Shown in pieces: positions 55,033-63,941 of a DNA stretch of 64,000 nucleotides. A program made the position numbers and the translations under genes. Each line of letters opens with the position of its first letter. Within the stretch, counting starts at the first letter, position 1. Source of the stretch: Rhizobium sp. CG5 (GTDB taxonomy: Bacteria; Pseudomonadota; Alphaproteobacteria; Rhizobiales; Rhizobiaceae); the NCBI RefSeq assembly GCF_023701945.1, contig NZ_JABAEF010000002.1, forward strand, positions 1 to 64,000. The letters are read 5' to 3'. The notes under the pieces are model-generated. The model had not been told where the DNA came from. It searched no databases and worked only from the letters and a program-made list of their open reading frames with translations.

Positions 55033-55178
55033 CGGAGGGTGGAACAATGGGCCAATTTGTGCCGTGTAAGGCCAGTCGGAAACTGAAGCATTGGGGGGCG
55101 AGGCCGTATCTTTCATGACGAGGATGAAAGATGCGGTGGTGCGGAGAAATCCGCACGATGATCGGGTAACGGCCGATC
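55013..55178 (+). promoter_or_regulatory. Four consecutive hairpins in the presumed dnaA leader
   Basis: Perfect inverted repeats follow one another: CCGGAATC/GATTCCGG (55013-55035), ATCTTTCAT/ATGAAAGAT (55108-55132), GTGCGGA/TCCGCAC (55139-55156) and GATCGG/CCGATC (55160-55178). None is followed by a T-run. If transcribed they form a structured 5' leader 160-325 bases before the dnaA start. Confidence 0.5.
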
Positions 55179-55338
55179 GATAGCGTGTGGCGGCGACCCA
55201 TTTGGCTTGGGATCTCTGCTGTACGCGAAGGGTATTGCATGGGCGACATTATGTGGCCGGTGTAGTGCGAAGCATTTTTAGGTGACGGGCAGCAATGAAT
55301 GGCTGGCCGGCACAGGGACAATTTTGGAAGGCGGCGAT

Positions 55339-56895
55339 ATGCAAGTGACGACAGTGACGGCCGGTGCATTGGCTGACGGGGACCATGCACAAGCGGCGGT
55401 AAGTGCCGTTTTCTCCGAAGCGGCGGGAGACAATTCTGAAATGAGGCATAATGCTCTCTTTGAGCGCTTCAGCATCCGGCTGAAGGCTCAAGTCGGACAG
55501 GATGTGTTCGCGAGCTGGTTTGGTCGACTGAAATTGCATTCAGCATCGAAGAGCGTCGTACGTCTCACCGTCCCGACCACGTTTCTGAAATCGTGGATCA
55601 ACAATCGTTATCTGGATTTGATCACCAGTATTTTCCAAGCCGAAGATCCCGACATTTTGAAGGTCGAGATCCTGGTGCGCACCGCCAGCCGCAATACGCG
55701 TACCCCGCAGGCGGATGAGCGTCAGCCGGCCGCCGAAACGCCATCTGCTTCCCCTGTGCGCAAGCTGGCCGCCCAGTCGATCGGCCAGATCGCCGCGTCG
55801 TCCGGCAGCGTCACCGCTGTGCGTCCGGCGACGTTCGGCCCCCTGTTCGGCTCTCCGCTCGATTCCCGCTACACATTCGATGCCTTCATCGAGGGCTCGT
55901 CCAATCGGGTCGCGGTGGCTGCGGCCAAGACGATCGCCGAAGCCGGTGCCGGTGCCGTGCGGTTCAACCCGCTGTTCATCCATTCCTCCGTCGGCCTTGG
56001 CAAGACCCATCTCCTGCAGGCCATCGCCAATGCGGCCATCCAGAGCCCGCGGGCGCCGCGCGTCGTCTATCTGACCGCCGAATATTTCATGTGGCGCTTT
56101 GCCACCGCGATCCGCGACAATGATGCCCTGACGCTCAAGGACACCCTGCGCAATATCGATCTGCTGATCATCGACGACATGCAGTTCCTGCAGGGCAAGA
56201 CCATCCAGCACGAGTTCTGCCATTTGCTGAACATGCTGCTCGACAGCGCCAAGCAGGTGGTCGTTGCCGCCGACCGTGCCCCATGGGAGCTGGAATCGCT
56301 GGATCCGCGCGTGCGGTCCCGTCTGCAGGGTGGCGTGGCCATCGAGATGGAATCGCCCGATTACGAGATGCGGTTCGAGATGCTGAAGATCCGCCTGGCC
56401 GCTGCCCGCAAGGACGATGCCAGCCTGGATATTCCGGTCGAGATTCTCTCCCATGTGGCCCGCAACGTGGCCAGCAGCGGTCGTGATCTGGAAGGCGCCT
56501 TCAACCAGCTGCTGTTCCGCCGCTCGTTTGAGCCGAACCTGTCGATCGAGCGGGTCGATGAGCTTCTCGCCCACCTGGTGGGTGCCGCCGAGCAGAGGCG
56601 CGTCCGCATCGAGGATATCCAGCGGGTCGTGGCACGGCATTACAACGTGTCGCGCCAGGAACTGGTGTCCAACCGCCGCACCCGGGTGATCGTCAAGCCC
56701 CGTCAAATCGCTATGTATCTCGCCAAGACGCTGACGCCGCGCTCCTTCCCTGAAATCGGCCGTCGCTTCGGCGGTCGCGATCACACCACGGTTCTCCATG
56801 CCGTGCGCAAGATCGAGGAATTGATCGGCGGCGATACCAAGCTCAGCCACGAGATCGAGCTGCTGAAGCGGCTGATCAACGAAAACAACGCATGA
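55339..56895 (+). CDS. dnaA: Chromosomal replication initiator protein DnaA
   Basis: 518 residues from the ATG at 55339, preferred because GGAAGG lies about 7 bases upstream; a GTG at 55282 would add 19 residues. Domain I contains [28 protein letters not shown], followed by a variable linker (domain II). The AAA+ domain has [21 protein letters not shown], Walker [15 protein letters not shown], Walker [14 protein letters not shown] and sensor [26 protein letters not shown]. Domain IV ends with [27 protein letters not shown], the DnaA-box-binding signature. It binds ATP and opens oriC. The last bases are followed by a strong terminator. Confidence 0.96.
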   Translation: MQVTTVTAGALADGDHAQAAVSAVFSEAAGDNSEMRHNALFERFSIRLKAQVGQDVFASWFGRLKLHSASKSVVRLTVPTTFLKSWINNRYLDLITSIFQAEDPDILKVEILVRTASRNTRTPQADERQPAAETPSASPVRKLAAQSIGQIAASSGSVTAVRPATFGPLFGSPLDSRYTFDAFIEGSSNRVAVAAAKTIAEAGAGAVRFNPLFIHSSVGLGKTHLLQAIANAAIQSPRAPRVVYLTAEYFMWRFATAIRDNDALTLKDTLRNIDLLIIDDMQFLQGKTIQHEFCHLLNMLLDSAKQVVVAADRAPWELESLDPRVRSRLQGGVAIEMESPDYEMRFEMLKIRLAAARKDDASLDIPVEILSHVARNVASSGRDLEGAFNQLLFRRSFEPNLSIERVDELLAHLVGAAEQRRVRIEDIQRVVARHYNVSRQELVSNRRTRVIVKPRQIAMYLAKTLTPRSFPEIGRRFGGRDHTTVLHAVRKIEELIGGDTKLSHEIELLKRLINENNA

Positions 56896-56903
56896 AGCAA
56901 AGC

Positions 56904-56934
56904 GGCCGGCAGATTTGCCGGCCTCTTTCGTTTT
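56904..56934 (+). terminator. Intrinsic terminator after dnaA
   Basis: GGCCGGCA-GATT-TGCCGGCC is an 8-bp GC stem with a 4-base loop, followed by TCTTTCGTTTT, 9 bases after the dnaA stop. It marks dnaA as a monocistronic unit. Confidence 0.88.
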
Positions 56935-56957
56935 AGATGTCAGGAGTGCCAATCCAA

Positions 56958-57551
56958 ATGGCTGATGATCCGTCCGTGGCTTTCTATGCAGCCAATGCCG
57001 TGGACTATGCGGCGCGCGACCGGAAAATCCCGACCGTGCGCCTGGAGGCTTTCCTCGATCGGCTTGTCCCCGGCGCCCGTATTCTGGAACTCGGCTGCGG
57101 TGCGGGCGAGGACAGCGCCATGATGCTGGCGCGCGGTTTCGACGTGACGCCGACCGACGGCACAGCCGAAATGGCGGCCGAGGCCGCGCGGCGGCTGCAA
57201 CGGCCCGTTCAGGTCCTGCGGTTTGACGAGATCGATGCGCTGGAGCTCTATGACGGCATCTGGGCCAATGCCTGCCTGTTGCATGTGCCGCAGGCCGATC
57301 TCCAGGCGGTTCTGGCGCGGATTTTCAAGGCGGCGGCTCCAGGCTGCGTGTTTTATGCCAGCTACAAAACAGGCGGCTCGCCCGGCACGGATCGGTTTGG
57401 CCGCTATTACAACCGGCCAACCGCCGCATGGCTGTCGGAAATCTATCGCGCTGCCGGCTGGCTCGACCCCGAGATCGAAAACGCCGCCGGTGGCGGCTAT
57501 GACGGCGAGCCGACGGACTGGCTGTATGTTATGGCGCTGAAGAGCGCATAG
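56958..57551 (+). CDS. Class I SAM-dependent methyltransferase
   Basis: 197 residues: FYAANAVDYAARDRK, motif I ILELGCGAGEDSAMMLARGFDVTPTDGT, motif II region DGIWANACLLHVP, then VFYASYKTGG. A generic Methyltransf_11/25-type enzyme of unknown substrate. AGGAG stands about 11 bases before the ATG at 56958; an ATG 7 codons earlier is possible but overlaps that site. It converges on the next methyltransferase with 6 bp between stops. Confidence 0.83.
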   Translation: MADDPSVAFYAANAVDYAARDRKIPTVRLEAFLDRLVPGARILELGCGAGEDSAMMLARGFDVTPTDGTAEMAAEAARRLQRPVQVLRFDEIDALELYDGIWANACLLHVPQADLQAVLARIFKAAAPGCVFYASYKTGGSPGTDRFGRYYNRPTAAWLSEIYRAAGWLDPEIENAAGGGYDGEPTDWLYVMALKSA

Positions 57552-57557
57552 GAAGGG

Positions 57558-58295
57558 TCAAGCCCGCGCCACGGTGATGATCTCTAAGCTTTCGGGGTAA
57601 AATGGGCCGCCGTCCCAGTCGCCAAGCCACTCGACCTGTGAAAAGCCAGCCTCTGCGAGTTGGCGTGCAATTGTTTGCCGGCTCGCAAAGCGCAGAGTGC
57701 TGGGGCTGGCCTTGGTCTCAGCCGTTGCCTTGAGCGTAAAGATCGCGTCGAACGTCACGAATTCGCCCGAGACATTGCGGACCTCATAGAAGACCTCGAC
57801 CGGTCCAATCCCAGCAATCTCAGTTTGCTCAAGGGTTTGGTCTTTGGTCCAGCCTTCCCAGGCCTGGGCCAGCGGGTTGCGGCTCTCGAACACCAGCCGT
57901 CCGCCGGTCGCCAGATGCCGACGGGCATTGGCCAGCACCGCGATCGTTTCGGCATCGTCCAAAAACACCTGAAAGACATGACCGGTCATAATGATCAGGT
58001 CGAACCTTGTCCCAAGGGAAAAGTCGTGGCCTTGTCCTTCCACCCATGTCACGCTGTTCGGATTCGGCTTGGCGCGCGCCACGGCCAGCATGCCCGGCGC
58101 CGGGTCGACGCCTGTGACAGAATGACCGTTCTCGGCAAATCGCAGCGCCATGGACCCGGTGCCGCAGCCTATGTCGAGAATACGACAGGGTGTCCCCGCC
58201 AGACGCAGGTAGAAATCGCCGTCGGCGCCATGACGATTGAAGCTGTCATAAAGAAGTGCGAAGTCGTGGTGGGCAAAGGCTATATCGACCGGCAT
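57558..58295 (-). CDS. Class I SAM-dependent methyltransferase
   Basis: 245 residues: an N-terminal YDSFNRHGADGDFYLRLAG, motif I ILDIGCGTGSMALRFAENGHSVTGVDPAPGML, motif II/III DLIIMTGHVFQVFLDD and GGRLVFESRNPLAQAW, ending with a beta-rich cap (YEVRNVSGEFVTFDAIFTL) typical of small-molecule methyltransferases. The substrate is unknown. The ATG at 58295 has ACGGAG upstream. It lies 34 bp after hemW on the same strand. Confidence 0.83.
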   Translation of the reverse strand: MPVDIAFAHHDFALLYDSFNRHGADGDFYLRLAGTPCRILDIGCGTGSMALRFAENGHSVTGVDPAPGMLAVARAKPNPNSVTWVEGQGHDFSLGTRFDLIIMTGHVFQVFLDDAETIAVLANARRHLATGGRLVFESRNPLAQAWEGWTKDQTLEQTEIAGIGPVEVFYEVRNVSGEFVTFDAIFTLKATAETKASPSTLRFASRQTIARQLAEAGFSQVEWLGDWDGGPFYPESLEIITVARA

Positions 58296-58329
58296 CACAA
58301 TCTCCGTTCTGGAATGCTCGACAACAGTG

Positions 58330-59511
58330 TCAGCAGGCGAGATCCGCGACCACGGCATCCAGGATCAGCATGCCCGATGGCGTGCAGCGCAGGCGGGAAT
58401 TGCCGATGCGCTCGATGAAACCGTGCTCCAGCAAGGTCGCCTCGCGTTTGGGATCGGGATCGCGGCCCGACAATTGCTGCCAGCGCGCGAGATCGACGCC
58501 CTCGCGCAGGCGAAGGCCCATCAGCAGCAGTTCGTCGGCCTGTTCCTCATAGCCCAGCATCTCCTGGTCCACCATGCCGTGACCATCGCGCTCGACCAGT
58601 TCCAGCCATCGCTCCGGATTGCGCTCCGTGGCGGTGGCGAGTTTGTCATGACCGCGGGTCAGGCGACCGTGGGCTCCGGGTCCAATGCCGGCATAGTCGC
58701 CATAACGCCAATAGGTGAGGTTATGGCGGCTTTCGGCGCCGGGCCGGGCATGGTTGGATACTTCATAGGCCGGCATGCCCTCTCGGGCCATGATGTCCTG
58801 GGTGGCTTCATAAAGTGTGGCGGATTGATCGCCGTCCGGCACGATCAGCTTGCCGGCCTTGTGCAGGCCGAAGAACGGCGTGCCTTCCTCGATCGTCAGC
58901 TGGTAGAGCGACAGATGGTCGACCGCATAGGAAATCGCCTGCTTCAGTTCCTGCTCCCAGGCGCTCACCTCCTGGCGCGGGCGGGCATAGATCAGGTCGA
59001 AGGACATGCGCGGAAAAATCTCGCGCGCCAGGCGGATGGCCTTCAGCGCGTCCTCGACATTGTGCAGCCGGCCGAGGAATTTCAGATCCGCATCGTTCAG
59101 CGCCTGAACGCCCAGCGAAACGCGGTTGACGCCCGCCGCCCGGTAGCCACGGAAGCGTTCCGCCTCAACGCTGGACGGATTGGCCTCCATGGTGATCTCG
59201 ATGCCGTTGGGCATGTGCCAATGGCGGGATATGCCGTCGAGGATGGCCGCCACCGTCGCCGGGTCCATAAGCGACGGCGTACCGCCGCCGAGAAACACGC
59301 TGGTGACCGTCTTCGGGCCGCTCAGCGCCCGCATCTTGGCCATTTCGGTTAGGAAGGCGGCCGTAAAGCGCGGCTGATCGACCGGCTGATGGCGGACATG
59401 GCTGTTGAAATCGCAATAGGGGCACTTGGCCGCGCAGAACGGCCAATGCACATAGACGCCGAAACCCGGTTCACCCGTATCGGGAAGCAGAAGGGAAGAG
59501 GGCTCGGCCAT
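58330..59511 (-). CDS. hemW: Radical SAM family haem chaperone HemW
   Basis: 393 residues. The 4Fe-4S cluster cysteines are in VHWPFCAAKCPYCDFNSH (Cys26, 30, 33). FLGGGTPSLMDPATVAAIL, EITMEANPSSVEAERFRGYRAAGVNRVSLGVQALND and MSFDLIYARP follow. HemW resembles coproporphyrinogen dehydrogenase HemN but lacks its specific features and binds haem for insertion into partner proteins; older annotations call it HemN. Gap to rdgB is 6 bp, so they form one operon. Confidence 0.93.
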   Translation of the reverse strand: MAEPSSLLLPDTGEPGFGVYVHWPFCAAKCPYCDFNSHVRHQPVDQPRFTAAFLTEMAKMRALSGPKTVTSVFLGGGTPSLMDPATVAAILDGISRHWHMPNGIEITMEANPSSVEAERFRGYRAAGVNRVSLGVQALNDADLKFLGRLHNVEDALKAIRLAREIFPRMSFDLIYARPRQEVSAWEQELKQAISYAVDHLSLYQLTIEEGTPFFGLHKAGKLIVPDGDQSATLYEATQDIMAREGMPAYEVSNHARPGAESRHNLTYWRYGDYAGIGPGAHGRLTRGHDKLATATERNPERWLELVERDGHGMVDQEMLGYEEQADELLLMGLRLREGVDLARWQQLSGRDPDPKREATLLEHGFIERIGNSRLRCTPSGMLILDAVVADLAC

Positions 59512-59517
59512 CGGGGT

Positions 59518-60162
59518 TCAGGCTTCCAGGCAGGTTTCGACAAAGATCTTGAAGGCACGGGCCCGGTGCGACAAAGCTTGCGGATCGCCCGGCTTCCAGC
59601 CGTGCTTTTCCTCAGCGCTCATCTCGCCGAACGTCACGTCATACCCTTCCGGCTGGAAGATCGGGTCGTAGCCAAAGCCCTGGGCGCCGCGCGGCGGCCA
59701 GGCGACGGTGCCCTCCACTTCGCCGCGGAACAGTTCGGTATGGCCATCCGGCCAGGCAAGGCAGAGAACGCTGACGAAACGGGCGCTGCGCTGCGCTGCT
59801 TCAGTCGCGCCCTTGTCGGCCAAAGCCTTTTCGACCTTTTCCATCGCCATGACGAAGTCGCGGCTGCCATCCTCCCGTTCGGCCCAATTGGCGGTATAGA
59901 CGCCGGGCGCGCCGTCCAGCGCATCGATGACGATGCCGGAATCGTCGGACAGTGACGGCAGGCCGGACGCCTTGGCAGAGGCAAGCGCCTTGATCGCCGC
60001 ATTTTCCTCGAATGTGGTTCCGGTCTCGTCCGGCTCCTCGAAGCGCAGTTCGGCAGCCGACTTGGCCGAAAAGCCGAAAGGTCCGATCAGGTCGGCAATC
60101 TCGGCGATCTTGCCGGCATTGTGGCTCGCCACCACGATCGTCTTGGTCTCAAGCTTGCGCAT
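59518..60162 (-). CDS. rdgB: RdgB/HAM1-type non-canonical purine NTP pyrophosphatase
   Basis: 214 residues. Hydrolyses dITP/XTP and similar deaminated purine nucleotides to monophosphates, protecting DNA. Signatures: [48 protein letters not shown] and [31 protein letters not shown], with SHRARAF at the end. It lies between the VOC gene (12-bp gap) and hemW (6-bp gap) in a tight minus-strand operon headed by rph. Confidence 0.96.
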   Translation of the reverse strand: MRKLETKTIVVASHNAGKIAEIADLIGPFGFSAKSAAELRFEEPDETGTTFEENAAIKALASAKASGLPSLSDDSGIVIDALDGAPGVYTANWAEREDGSRDFVMAMEKVEKALADKGATEAAQRSARFVSVLCLAWPDGHTELFRGEVEGTVAWPPRGAQGFGYDPIFQPEGYDVTFGEMSAEEKHGWKPGDPQALSHRARAFKIFVETCLEA

Positions 60163-60174
60163 GCATCATCCTCA

Positions 60175-60588
60175 TCAAAGACCCCAGAGAGCGGGTTCGG
60201 CACATTCCAGGCTGTTGCCGGCCGGATCGCGGAAATAGATCGACCGCGCTCCGTTTGGCCAGCGGAAGTCCGCCTCCAGCGGTACGCCCGCAGCGGCCAA
60301 ACGCTCGACCATCCGGTCCAGATTGTCGGCCGAGACGCGGAAGCACATGTGTCCCGCACCGCGGCTGCCGTGGCTCGGCACAGGCAAGGCACCGGCCGCG
60401 GCCGGCTTTTCGGTTTCCTGCGCATTGAAAAGCAGCAGAATGCCGGCCCCGCAGCGAAAGAACACGTGCCGGTCGCCGGCGCGCGACAGTGTTTCGAGGC
60501 CCAGGATACCCTCGTAGAAGGCCTGCGCTGCGTCGAGGTCGTCGACGTAGAGCGCAGTTTCCAGAATGCCTTCGATCGGGCGCGTCAT
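60175..60588 (-). CDS. VOC-family (glyoxalase/bleomycin resistance-like) protein
   Basis: 137 residues with two beta-alpha-beta-beta-beta modules: ILETALYVDDLDAAQAFYEGILGLETL, HVFFRCGAGILLLFN, HMCFRVSADNLDRMVERLAAAGVPLEADFRWPNGARSIYFRDPAGNSLECAEP. The metal-site His/Glu positions (GHMCF, SLECAE) are kept. Vicinal-oxygen-chelate members do many reactions; the substrate is unknown. It is inserted between rph (23-bp gap) and rdgB (12-bp gap). Confidence 0.9.
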   Translation of the reverse strand: MTRPIEGILETALYVDDLDAAQAFYEGILGLETLSRAGDRHVFFRCGAGILLLFNAQETEKPAAAGALPVPSHGSRGAGHMCFRVSADNLDRMVERLAAAGVPLEADFRWPNGARSIYFRDPAGNSLECAEPALWGL

Positions 60589-60611
60589 GGTGGGCCTCGC
60601 TAGGGTCTCCG

Positions 60612-61328
60612 TCAGGCGATCGCCTGCTTCTGCAGGGCAACCAGTTCGGCAATGCCATGGGTGGCAAGGCCGAGCAGGGTCAGCAATTCGTCCTGGCTGA
60701 ACGGCTTGCCTTCGGCCGTGCCCTGAACCTCGACGATACCGCCTGTGCCGGTCATCACGAAATTGGCGTCGGTCTCGGCGGCCGAATCCTCGAGATAGTC
60801 GAGGTCGATGACAGGCTGGTTGGCAAAGATGCCGCAGGAGATCGCCGCGACATGATCCTTCAGGACCCGGTCCGGCTTGATCATGCTGCGTGCTTCCATC
60901 CATTTCAGGCAGTCGTGCAAGGCAAGCCAGGCGCCGGTGATCGACGCCGTGCGGGTGCCGCCATCGGCCTGGATGACATCGCAGTCGATCGAGATCTGGC
61001 GTTCGCCCAGTGCTTCCAGATCGACGACGGCGCGCAGCGACCGGCCGATCAGGCGCTGGATTTCCTGGGTCCGACCGCCCTGCTTGCCGGCCGAGGCCTC
61101 GCGGCGCATGCGCTCGCCGGTGGCGCGCGGCAGCATGCCGTATTCGGCCGTGACCCAGCCCTTGCCGCTGTTGCGCAACCACGGCGGCGATTTTTCCTCA
61201 AGGCTTGCCGTGCAGAGCACATGGGTGTCACCGAACTTGACGAGACAGGAACCTTCCGCGTGCTTGGAAAAATTGCGCTCGAACGACACCTTGCGCATTT
61301 GGTCGGTTTTTCTGCCGGATGGCCGCAT
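60612..61328 (-). CDS. rph: Ribonuclease PH
   Basis: A 238-residue phosphorolytic exoribonuclease trimming tRNA 3' ends. It begins [96 protein letters not shown] and [22 protein letters not shown] are all family motifs. AGGAGAG precedes the ATG at 61328. It is divergent from hrcA, the conserved arrangement, and heads the rph / VOC / rdgB / hemW operon. Confidence 0.97.
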   Translation of the reverse strand: MRPSGRKTDQMRKVSFERNFSKHAEGSCLVKFGDTHVLCTASLEEKSPPWLRNSGKGWVTAEYGMLPRATGERMRREASAGKQGGRTQEIQRLIGRSLRAVVDLEALGERQISIDCDVIQADGGTRTASITGAWLALHDCLKWMEARSMIKPDRVLKDHVAAISCGIFANQPVIDLDYLEDSAAETDANFVMTGTGGIVEVQGTAEGKPFSQDELLTLLGLATHGIAELVALQKQAIA

Positions 61329-61497
61329 TGTTCTCTCCTCGAAATTGTTACCGCCTTCTAAGGTCGGTCGGCGTGATTTGCAAAGGAAAACCATGGAATG
61401 CAGGCGCCGCCGGGCGTTATTGACGAATTTCCCGTTTGTGATCGGCCGGCGAGTGATTATATTCATCTGATCCGAAATCCAACCACCAGTGCGCGCA

Positions 61498-62583
61498 ATG
61501 AGTTTTCCGACTATACCGGTCAAAGAGGTCTCGACGGCGCTGGACGATCGCTCGAAGGAGATATTCAGGCGCATCGTTGAGACATATCTGGAATCGGGCG
61601 AACCGCTCGGCTCCAGAAACCTGTCGCGCATTCTGCCCATGTCGCTGTCGCCGGCATCGGTGCGCAATGTCATGAGCGACCTCGAAGATCTCGGGCTGAT
61701 CTATTCTCCCCATATCAGCGCCGGACGCCTGCCGACGCAGCTCGGCCTGCGCTTCTTCGTCGATGCCTTCATGCAGGTCGGCGATCTCTCGGAGGAGGAA
61801 CGCGGCACGATCGACCGGCATATGCGCGCCGGGCCGGATCAGCCGATGGAAAGCCTGCTGACCGAGGCAAGCCGCATGCTGTCCGGCATGTCGCGTGGCG
61901 CGGGGCTGGTGATTGCCGCCAAATCCGATCCGGTCTTGAAACATGTGGAATTCATTCGCCTGGAACCGACCAAGGCGCTGGCCGTTCTGGTCGGCGACCA
62001 GAACCAGATCGAAAACCGCATCATCGAGCTGCCGATCGGCATCACCGCCTCGCAATTGACGGAAGCGGCCAACTTCCTCAACGCGCATCTGGCCGGACAG
62101 ACATTGACCGAAGTGCGCGGCCAGCTTGTGACGCTGCGCCAGCAGGTCGCCGGCGAATTGGACATTCTGTCCCAGGATCTGGTGGAACGCGGTCTGGCCG
62201 TCTGGTCGGGCGGTCGCGACGAGGAAAAGCCGACCCGGCTGATCGTCCGGGGCCGGGCGAACCTGCTGGAGGGGCTGGCCGGCGTCGAAGACATTGACCG
62301 GCTGCGGCTGCTGTTTGATGATCTGGAACGCAAGGAAAGCCTGATCGAGATATTGAGCCTTGCCGAGAGCGGGCCGGGGGTGCGGATTTTCATCGGTTCG
62401 GAGAACAAGCTGTTTTCCCTGTCCGGCTCGTCGCTGATCGTGGCGCCTTACCGGGATGGTGAAGATCGCATCGTCGGCGCCGTCGGCGTGATCGGACCGA
62501 CCCGCTTGAATTACTCTCGGATCGTGCCGATGGTCGACTATACGGCCCAGTTGATGGCCCGCCTGTCGCGCAATTCCCACTGA
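61498..62583 (+). CDS. hrcA: Heat-inducible transcription repressor HrcA
   Basis: 361 residues. An N-terminal winged helix ([75 protein letters not shown]) is followed by the GAF-like domain ending [15 protein letters not shown] sequence ([24 protein letters not shown]). HrcA represses groESL-type genes by binding CIRCE. The ATG at 61498 follows a GTG-containing in-frame upstream triplet at 61489, which is less likely. I see no CIRCE inverted repeat in the rph-hrcA gap, so it may not be autoregulated. Confidence 0.96.
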   Translation: MSFPTIPVKEVSTALDDRSKEIFRRIVETYLESGEPLGSRNLSRILPMSLSPASVRNVMSDLEDLGLIYSPHISAGRLPTQLGLRFFVDAFMQVGDLSEEERGTIDRHMRAGPDQPMESLLTEASRMLSGMSRGAGLVIAAKSDPVLKHVEFIRLEPTKALAVLVGDQNQIENRIIELPIGITASQLTEAANFLNAHLAGQTLTEVRGQLVTLRQQVAGELDILSQDLVERGLAVWSGGRDEEKPTRLIVRGRANLLEGLAGVEDIDRLRLLFDDLERKESLIEILSLAESGPGVRIFIGSENKLFSLSGSSLIVAPYRDGEDRIVGAVGVIGPTRLNYSRIVPMVDYTAQLMARLSRNSH

Positions 62584-62678
62584 GCCACCGGAGCGGCTGT
62601 CCCACCCGCATGGAGGCCGTCCGATACGACGGGGAATCGCTGTTCGGGCCTGATCGGTACTGTTCTTTCCACTCAAGC

Positions 62679-62707
62679 CTTGATTTTTCCACGCCAAACC
62701 CTGATAT
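62679..62707 (+). promoter_or_regulatory. Candidate heat-shock (RpoH-type) promoter of grpE
   Basis: CTTGAT (62679-62684), 17 bp, then TGATAT (62702-62707), 37 bases before the grpE ATG. The CTTGA -35 is characteristic of RpoH promoters and the spacing fits; the -10 is a weaker match. grpE is a classic member of the regulon. The start of transcription is not known. Confidence 0.4.
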
Positions 62708-62743
62708 CGGGCTCGGATTGAAACCTTTATTCCGGAGAACGTC

Positions 62744-63376
62744 ATGACCGACGAAACACACAAGAACGGACCTGACGCGGCGGGCTCTGAGAGCCAATCG
62801 GCCGACGGGCAGACCATGGACCAGAACGGCGAGACAGCACGGGAGCCGGATCCCCTGGAGGCGATCCAGGCCGAAAACAACGAATTGCGTGACCGCTTTC
62901 TGCGGCTGGCTGCGGAGATGGACAATCTGCGTCGTCGTACGGAACGAGAGGTCAAGGACGCCAAGTCCTATGCGGTCACCAATTTCGCCCGTGATATGCT
63001 CGCGGTCTCCGATAATCTGCGCCGCGCCATCGATGCCATTCCAGAAGACATGCGGGCGGCAGCCGAGGCCGGTCTCGCCGTGCTGATCGAAGGCGTGGAA
63101 ATGACCGAGCGCGGCATGCTGTCGACGCTTGAGCGCCATGGCGTGAAGAAGATCGAGCCGGTCGGGCAGAAGTTCGACCCGAATTTCCATCAGGCGATGT
63201 TTGAAATTCCAAACCCCGATGTCGCCAACAACACGGTCGTCCAGGTTGTGCAGGCCGGCTACACCATTGGCGATCGGGTTTTGCGGCCCGCCATGGTGGG
63301 TGTGGCCAAGGGCGGCCAGAAAAGCGAAGCCAGCGCCGAGCCTGGCACAGTACCGGTCAATGAAAAGGACGCCTGA
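62744..63376 (+). CDS. grpE: Nucleotide exchange factor GrpE
   Basis: A 210-residue co-chaperone that promotes ADP release from DnaK. An acidic, disordered N-terminal tail is followed by the long coiled coil ([59 protein letters not shown]) and the C-terminal beta domain ([33 protein letters not shown]...[24 protein letters not shown]). CGGAG precedes the ATG. It is next to hrcA but has its own 160-bp upstream region. The stop codon lies in the loop of the terminator. Confidence 0.97.
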   Translation: MTDETHKNGPDAAGSESQSADGQTMDQNGETAREPDPLEAIQAENNELRDRFLRLAAEMDNLRRRTEREVKDAKSYAVTNFARDMLAVSDNLRRAIDAIPEDMRAAAEAGLAVLIEGVEMTERGMLSTLERHGVKKIEPVGQKFDPNFHQAMFEIPNPDVANNTVVQVVQAGYTIGDRVLRPAMVGVAKGGQKSEASAEPGTVPVNEKDA

Positions 63377-63385
63377 GGCGTCCTT
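63364..63385 (+). terminator. Terminator hairpin whose loop is the grpE stop codon
   Basis: AAGGACGCC (63365-63373) and GGCGTCCTT (63377-63385) form a perfect 9-bp stem around the three bases TGA, which are the grpE stop. TCTCTAAATCTTT follows. Ribosomes terminating at the stop would cover the hairpin. Confidence 0.65.
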
Positions 63386-63410
63386 CTCTAAATCTTTATG
63401 AAACGGACGA

Positions 63411-63875
63411 TCAGGCGGCGTTGGACGCCTGGTCTTCATTCAGAAACGCGTAGATTGCCGAAGCCGCGTCGGTCGCTCTGAGCTTGGCAACCAGATCTTG
63501 ATCCCGCAAGACACGGGCGATCCGCGACAGGGCCTTCAAATGGTCCGCTCCAGCCCCTTCCGGCGCCAGCAGCAGAAACACCAGATCGACCGGTTGCTCG
63601 TCAAGCGCTTCGAAATCCACAGGCGTTTCCAGCCGCGCAAAGACGCCGACAATCTTGGCAATGCTGTTGAGCTTGCCATGCGGAATGGCAATGCCGTTGC
63701 CCACGCCGGTCGAGCCAAGCCGCTCGCGCTGCAAAATGACGTCGAAAATCTCCCGCTCCGCAATGCCGGTCAGTTTGGAGGCCTTGGCCGCCAACTCCTG
63801 CAGCAGTTGCTTTTTGGAGTTTACCCTCAGGGCGGGTACAATCGCGTCTTGCTGCAGCAAATCTGCCAAGGCCAT
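63411..63875 (-). CDS. ptsN: PTS IIA-like nitrogen regulatory protein (EIIA-Ntr)
   Basis: 154 residues of the PTS EIIA type 2 fold: MALADLLQQDAIVPALRVNSKKQLLQELAAKASKLTG, the phosphorylatable His in GVGNGIAIPHGKLNSI, DFEALDEQPVDLVFLLLAPEGAGADHLKALSRIARVLRD. It is the terminal acceptor of the PTS-Ntr chain that links nitrogen/carbon state to K+ transport and other targets. The ATG at 63875 has AAGGA 7 bases upstream; a TTG two codons earlier is an alternative. It follows hpf, the usual rpoN-hpf-ptsN order. Confidence 0.95.
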   Translation of the reverse strand: MALADLLQQDAIVPALRVNSKKQLLQELAAKASKLTGIAEREIFDVILQRERLGSTGVGNGIAIPHGKLNSIAKIVGVFARLETPVDFEALDEQPVDLVFLLLAPEGAGADHLKALSRIARVLRDQDLVAKLRATDAASAIYAFLNEDQASNAA

Positions 63876-63909
63876 CTTCAAATCCTTCGTGCCGCCGAAA
63901 CAAGGTTCT

Positions 63910-63935
63910 GGGGAGCGGCGCTATCGCCGCTCCCC
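63910..63935 (-). terminator. Hairpin between hpf and ptsN
   Basis: GGGGAGCGGCG-CTAT-CGCCGCTCCCC is a perfect 11-bp stem with a 4-base loop, 6 bases after the hpf stop. On the minus strand only a weak T-rich stretch follows (AGAACCTTGTTT). It could partly terminate or stabilise the hpf message and leave some readthrough into ptsN. Confidence 0.55.
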
Positions 63936-63941
63936 ATCATC

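Larger units (their letters stand above)
54545..55338 (+). other. Long AT-rich upstream region and leader of dnaA
   Basis: About 790 bp without a convincing gene. The left half is AT-rich with T-tracts (ATTTTTTTC TTTTTTTC at 54701-54717), several AGTCAA words and a near-consensus CtrA site, TTAA-N7-TAAA (54829-54843). Six GANTC sites and four hairpins occur, listed separately. I see no good DnaA box (TTATCCACA), so it does not look like oriC, which in Rhizobiales usually lies near hemE. It most likely holds the dnaA promoter and a long leader. Confidence 0.7.

Noticed and set aside
54545..55338. Replication origin oriC next to dnaA
   Set aside because: AT-rich with GANTC sites, but no DnaA-box array was seen. 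In Rhizobiales the origin is normally near hemE, not dnaA.
61329..61497. CIRCE element controlling hrcA
   Set aside because: No TTAGCACTC/GAGTGCTAA inverted repeat could be found; only a GAGTGATTATATTC stretch that does not pair.
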